Source of the DNA: Bacillota bacterium | Lineage (GTDB): Bacteria > Bacillota > Clostridia > Christensenellales > DTU072 | NCBI GenBank assembly: GCA_023394875.1 | Contig: JAEXAB010000001.1 | Location: forward strand, 1 to 64,000 | Length of the DNA: 64,000 nucleotides | Reading direction: 5' to 3' | Part shown: positions 61,022 to 64,000 of the stretch, piece after piece | How positions within the stretch are numbered: the stretch's first letter is position 1 | How the letters are laid out: every line of letters starts with the position of its first letter | Position numbers and translations under genes: made by a program | Notes under the pieces: model-generated | Databases searched by the model: none | Told to the model about the DNA's origin: nothing | The model's input: the letters and a program-made list of their open reading frames with translations, nothing else

Positions 61022-61111
61022 GGCGGAGCGGGAGGGATTCGAACCCTCGTGCCAAGTTAATGACAAACGCATTTCGAGTGCGCCCCGTTATAACCACTTC
61101 GATACCGCTCC
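61021..61111 (-). tRNA. tRNA-Ser (CGA)
   Basis: A class II tRNA of 91 nt with encoded CCA. Acceptor GGAGCGG pairs with CCGCTCC, followed by discriminator G. The anticodon loop CTCGAAA gives anticodon CGA, reading UCG. A long variable arm is present, and the T arm GAGGG-TTCGAAT-CCCTC pairs fully. Its last 19 nt are copied in each unit of the adjacent tandem array. Confidence 0.95.
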
Positions 61112-61147
61112 GTGCTTTTTGTAGCGTAAGCTGTTTTTTGCATAACA

Positions 61148-61176
61148 AGTATACACTATATATTAATGATTTTCAA
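61148..61176 (-). promoter_or_regulatory. Promoter TTGAAA-17-TATACT of tRNA-Ser
   Basis: The minus-strand -35 TTGAAA (61176-61171) and -10 TATACT (61153-61148) have 17-nt spacing, about 37 nt before the mature tRNA. Confidence 0.65.
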
Positions 61177-61180
61177 CTGA

Positions 61181-61209
61181 TTGTAAAAAAAATTTAATTG
61201 TGATATACT
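61181..61209 (+). promoter_or_regulatory. Promoter TTGTAA-17-TATACT of the TIGR00725/HAD pair
   Basis: The -35 TTGTAA (61181-61186) and -10 TATACT (61204-61209) have 17-nt spacing, 58 nt before the ATG at 61267. Confidence 0.6.
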
Positions 61210-61266
61210 AGAAAATATTGTTTTAGATACAATATATTGATATATAAGACATCTTAGGAGACGTTC

Positions 61267-61827
61267 ATGAGAAAAATTGTTGCAATCGTCGGCGACGCTA
61301 TAATAGAGCCGAACGGTGAAAAATATAAGGCTGCTTTTGAGGCAGGTAAAAAGCTAGTCGACAACGGTTACCGCATCCAATGCGGTGGTTTATACGGAGT
61401 TATGGAAGCAGCTTGTAAAGGCGCGCACTCTTCCGAAAAATACAGAGAAGGCGACACAATAGCCATACTTCCCTCTTTTGATGCCTGCAAGTGCAATACT
61501 TATGCCGATATTGTTATCCCTACAGGGCTTGACGTATACCGTAACGTAATAGTAGCTAACGCCAGCGCTATAGTAGCAGTGGGCGGAGGCAGCGGCACGC
61601 TAACCGAAATTGCCAACGCTTGGGCGCTTAAAAGAATGATTCTTGCTTTTAATAACGTTGACGGCTGGTCTTCCAAAATCGCGGGGACACGTCTTGACAA
61701 CCGTGTTAGGTATGAAAATATCCCAGATGATTGCGTATACAGTGTTTCCACCGCCGATGAAATGATAAAAATAATCAATGAGAGAATCGACAAATACGAT
61801 AAATATCATGAAGGAATACATTTTTAA
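61267..61827 (+). CDS. TIGR00725/LOG-like Rossmann-fold protein
   Basis: Protein of 186 residues of the SLOG superfamily. It starts with GDAIIEPNGEKYKAAFEAGK, followed by the glycine-rich CGGLYGVMEAACKGA near residue 39. The nucleotide-phosphate-binding motif reads VGGGSGTLTEIANAW near residue 103, close to the PGGxGTxxE of LOG cytokinin-activating enzymes. Members are assumed to bind a nucleotide or nucleotide sugar, and some act as phosphoribohydrolases. The arginine and glutamate of the LOG active site are only partly present, so the activity is uncertain. It lies 3 nt before a HAD phosphatase, which suggests a joint nucleotide-handling step. The ribosome binding site is aggaga. Confidence 0.8.
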   Translation: MRKIVAIVGDAIIEPNGEKYKAAFEAGKKLVDNGYRIQCGGLYGVMEAACKGAHSSEKYREGDTIAILPSFDACKCNTYADIVIPTGLDVYRNVIVANASAIVAVGGGSGTLTEIANAWALKRMILAFNNVDGWSSKIAGTRLDNRVRYENIPDDCVYSVSTADEMIKIINERIDKYDKYHEGIHF

Positions 61828-61830
61828 TCA

Positions 61831-62631
61831 ATGAAATACGATTACATTTTTTGGGACTGGAACGGCACCCTTATTGACGACGTGGAAATAAGCATTCGAA
61901 GCGTAAATATTTCTCTCGCCAAAAGGAATCTTCCTTTGATGGACTTAGAGAGATACGACCGTACTTTTTCCTTCCCTGTTATAAATTATTACAAAGGTCT
62001 GGGTTTTGACTTCGAAAAAGAGCCCTATGACAAACTGGCTGTGGAATATATGGACAACTACATAAGTCTACTGCCCTATTCCAAACTAAAAGCCAACGCC
62101 GAATCGGTCTTAAAAAGACTTCATATGCTAAAAGTCCCCCAGTATGTTTTGAGCGCAAGCGAAAAAATCTTGTTGCTGTCAGAATTAAAAAAATACTCCA
62201 TATCCGACTATTTTAACGACGTTATTGCCCTTGATAATATCTACGCCAAAGGTAAAATTGAACTAGCTCAAGAATGGTTTGCCCGAAATCCTCTTGAGGG
62301 AAGGAAAATTCTCATCGGAGATATGCCACACGATTTTGAAGTTGCTTCTGCTCTCGGTATGGACTGCGCTCTTATCTGCGGCGGTCACAGCACTAGAGAA
62401 AAGCTGGAAAAACTGGGCGCGCCCGTTTTTAATGATATAAAAGAAGTGTTTAATTTTATTTTGGATATACCAAAACAGAGCGCTTCCTATAAATATCGCA
62501 CGGGAAAAGGTGAGGACATAAAAAGCTACGATTTCAGCGAAATTGACGTAAGCAAAGCCGAATCCTTCAAGACAGCGTACAAGGACTTTTACGATGACGT
62601 AAAAAACACCACAAAAACCGAAGATTGGTAA
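61831..62631 (+). CDS. HAD family hydrolase (phosphoglycolate phosphatase-like)
   Basis: Protein of 266 residues of the haloacid dehalogenase superfamily. Motif I reads FWDWNGTLIDD at residues 6-16, with the nucleophile Asp8 and acid/base Asn in place of the usual second Asp (the DxN variant). Motif II is YVLSAS near residue 108, motif III the lysine in KGKIELAQ near 146, and motif IV GDMPHDFEVASALG near 166. The substitution of Asn for the second aspartate may slow or change the reaction. A C-terminal extension of about 50 charged residues is atypical. It is translated right after the TIGR00725 protein. Confidence 0.85.
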   Translation: MKYDYIFWDWNGTLIDDVEISIRSVNISLAKRNLPLMDLERYDRTFSFPVINYYKGLGFDFEKEPYDKLAVEYMDNYISLLPYSKLKANAESVLKRLHMLKVPQYVLSASEKILLLSELKKYSISDYFNDVIALDNIYAKGKIELAQEWFARNPLEGRKILIGDMPHDFEVASALGMDCALICGGHSTREKLEKLGAPVFNDIKEVFNFILDIPKQSASYKYRTGKGEDIKSYDFSEIDVSKAESFKTAYKDFYDDVKNTTKTEDW

Positions 62632-62635
62632 AAAA

Positions 62636-62663
62636 TAAGACTCCGAAAACGGAGTCTTTTATT
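62636..62663. terminator. Bidirectional terminator between the HAD and trxB genes
   Basis: An 8-9 bp hairpin AAGACTCCG/CGGAGTCTT with an AAAA loop and T-rich flanks on both strands separates the two convergent genes. Confidence 0.88.
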
Positions 62664-62664
62664 T

Positions 62665-63573
62665 TTATCTGTTGCAGTACGCGCAGGCGGCTACCGATGC
62701 TATCGCTCCGTCCGCCGTCGCCGTCGTCAGCTGTCTGACGGTTTTTGTCCGACAGTCTCCCGCCACGAAAATTCCCTTAATTGACGTCGTGCAATCTTCA
62801 TGTGCAATTATATAGCCGTTGTCGTCTAACGCTAGCTTGTTTGCAATAAAACCGTTGTCGGGGACTTTGCCTATAGCCACGAACAAACCTTGGAATTTTA
62901 CTTCTTTGACTTCTCCGCTTACTTTGTTTTTTACCTTGACGCCTTCCAGTTTTTGTTCGCCTAAAAGTTCTATAATTTCACTGTCCAAAACAAATTCCGC
63001 ATTGGGCTTTGACTTAAATTCCTCTACTAGTTTTTGTTCGGCGCGGAATTCCGCTCTGCGGTGAATTAGGTAGACCTTGGGGCAATAGGAAGTAAGGAAT
63101 ATGGCTTCTTCCAAGGCGCTGTTGCCGCCGCCCGCCACCGCTACTTCTTTGTTTCTAAAAAAAGCGCCGTCACACAATGCGCAATAGGAAATACCGCTAC
63201 CCAACAAGGCTTCTTCTCTGGGAAGTCCCATTTTCCTGTTTTTAGCGCCAGTTGCGATTATTACGCTACGGCAAGCGTACTTCTCGCTCATTCCGTAAAC
63301 GGTAAAAATACCGTCTTCGTTTTTTACGATGTCGCTAACTCTATCCATCTCCATTTCCACGCCAAGTTCCAAAGCTTGCTCCACCATATTACCGGCAAGC
63401 TCATAACCCTTAATGGTTTTTACCGAAGGATAATTTTCCACAAGCGGAGCTGTCACAATCTGTCCGCCAAAGCATTCCCCTTCCAGAATAAGCGCCGACT
63501 TACCTGCTCTTGCGGCGTATATGCCTGCGGTTAGTCCGGCAGGGCCTGCTCCGATTATTACTATATCTTTCAT
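62665..63573 (-). CDS. trxB: Thioredoxin-disulfide reductase
   Basis: Flavoprotein of 302 residues, normal length. It passes electrons from NADPH through FAD to thioredoxin-type proteins. The FAD-binding motif GAGPAGLTAGIYAA lies at residues 7-20, the redox-active CALCDGAFF near residue 133, the NADPH motif GGGNSALEEA near 152 and the second FAD motif FVAGDCRTKTVRQL near 270. Its gene starts 10 nt downstream of an anaerobic ribonucleotide reductase that carries its own redoxin domain, so this reductase is the likely electron donor for that enzyme. Confidence 0.95.
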   Translation of the reverse strand: MKDIVIIGAGPAGLTAGIYAARAGKSALILEGECFGGQIVTAPLVENYPSVKTIKGYELAGNMVEQALELGVEMEMDRVSDIVKNEDGIFTVYGMSEKYACRSVIIATGAKNRKMGLPREEALLGSGISYCALCDGAFFRNKEVAVAGGGNSALEEAIFLTSYCPKVYLIHRRAEFRAEQKLVEEFKSKPNAEFVLDSEIIELLGEQKLEGVKVKNKVSGEVKEVKFQGLFVAIGKVPDNGFIANKLALDDNGYIIAHEDCTTSIKGIFVAGDCRTKTVRQLTTATADGAIASVAACAYCNR

Positions 63574-63583
63574 TTTCTACCCT

Positions 63584-64000
63584 TTATTGCGCTTCTATGA
63601 ATTTTTTGATATTGGATAAGTTAACGTACTTTTCGGCGCCCTCTTTCTTCATAACCACAAGAGTGGGAGCTTGCATAATTCTGTACTTTATTGCCAAATC
63701 TTCGTTTTCTTCGGCGTCTATAATTTCATACCTTATATTAGCTTTGTCCAAAAAGTCCTTCGCCATACGGCAATTGGGGCAAGTTTTTGTGGTGAACATA
63801 AGAACTTTATCGTTTTCTTCGGTCTTGCAAGCGCAATCCTCTTTGACAAACTGCTTTTCGGCTCTCAATTTGGAATTGGGTATATCATAGAGCTTTCTTT
63901 CCGCATATTCCTGTAGTTTGCCGTCGTTCCAGTTCTGAACGGGACGGTAATAGCCTGTTATTCTGCTATAAACCTCGGCGTCTTCTCCGCAGCTCGGGCA
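63584..64000 (-). CDS. nrdD: C-terminus of anaerobic ribonucleotide reductase fused to a redoxin (partial)
   Basis: The gene runs in from the right edge; 138 codons are visible. The first 45 match the end of class III ribonucleotide reductase: a zinc-site CPSC pair, then EVYSRITGYYRPVQNWNDGK, which includes the glycyl-radical glycine of ITGYY. The frame continues without stop into a thioredoxin/glutaredoxin-like domain of about 75 residues: VLMFTTKTCPNCRMAK with a CPNC active site, and the cis-proline motif APTLVVMK. This fusion suggests the enzyme carries its own electron carrier, in keeping with trxB 10 nt downstream. Class III enzymes using redoxins rather than formate are known, though a covalent fusion is less common. 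Confidence 0.85.
   Translation of the reverse strand, partial: CPSCGEDAEVYSRITGYYRPVQNWNDGKLQEYAERKLYDIPNSKLRAEKQFVKEDCACKTEENDKVLMFTTKTCPNCRMAKDFLDKANIRYEIIDAEENEDLAIKYRIMQAPTLVVMKKEGAEKYVNLSNIKKFIEAQ

Noticed and set aside
60488..61197. Four overlapping open frames of 73-125 codons on both strands, containing RDSNP-like words
   Set aside because: They are translations of the tRNA-Ser repeat array; RDSNP comes from the GGGATTCGAACCC of the tRNA T arm. They repeat with the array and have no ribosome binding sites.

Overview
The window comes from a low-GC (roughly 40 percent), Gram-positive-type genome, most likely an uncultured member of the Clostridia. This rests on strong TTGACA-17-TATAAT promoters, GGAGG ribosome binding sites, several lipoprotein signals, a SpoIVFB-type site-2 protease, an HrcA/CIRCE-like operator and an anaerobic ribonucleotide reductase. 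TGA is an ordinary stop codon. Coding density is high and genes sit in tight operons. I cannot name the species.

Layout. 1-5600: a pair of membrane proteins read leftward from a promoter that leaves no leader, a small HTH gene pair, a Na/Pi cotransporter and an M50 protease. 5544-13472: a 2642-residue GLUG/MBG surface protein. 13581-16420: TRIC channel and recX read from divergent promoters that share one palindromic -35 hexamer, then a lipoprotein trypsin-like protease, an HExxH membrane protein and a small tail-anchored protein. 16437-16622: a recent 93-bp tandem duplication of the aspS 3' end with its terminator. 16576-33176: aspS, asnS and a 4470-residue surface protein, all leftward. 33280-34819: ogt, then a breakpoint where a BspA-type fragment and a TetR fragment abut head to head. 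34989-37726: tRNA-Leu followed by a two-gene island, a membrane AAA+ ATPase with an unusual domain order plus a HEPN-type protein. This is the best protein-level candidate for an undescribed system.

37930-47017 is one leftward operon of eight genes for amino-sugar and UDP-sugar metabolism: mtnN, a PglF/WbpM-type dehydratase, glmM, a GlmU that has lost most of its uridyltransferase domain, a NahK-like sugar kinase, a CBM9-like protein, galE and a transglutaminase-like lipoprotein. It starts at a promoter with two palindromic operator-like sites. htpG (47155-49002) has a CIRCE-like operator just after its predicted start site. 49191-57649 holds a metallophosphoesterase, a third surface protein of the MBG type, a secreted protein with a one-base homopolymer frameshift, an ABC transporter operon, a PAP2 phosphatase and a pair of related SPOCS-like genes.

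The right end has an amidohydrolase broken by one in-frame TGA, a lipoprotein, and a 196-bp tandem array (60431-61016) running into a tRNA-Ser gene. Each unit carries the 3' end of the tRNA, a terminator and a multi-hairpin element whose differences between copies favour an RNA read from the minus strand; this is the best RNA-level candidate for something new. It is followed by a TIGR00725-type protein, a HAD phosphatase, trxB and the C-terminus of an anaerobic ribonucleotide reductase fused to a redoxin, which runs off the window.

Two themes recur: very large surface proteins held by terminal membrane helices (no LPXTG motif seen), and fresh small-scale genome damage (tandem duplication, breakpoint, nonsense codon, homopolymer frameshift).
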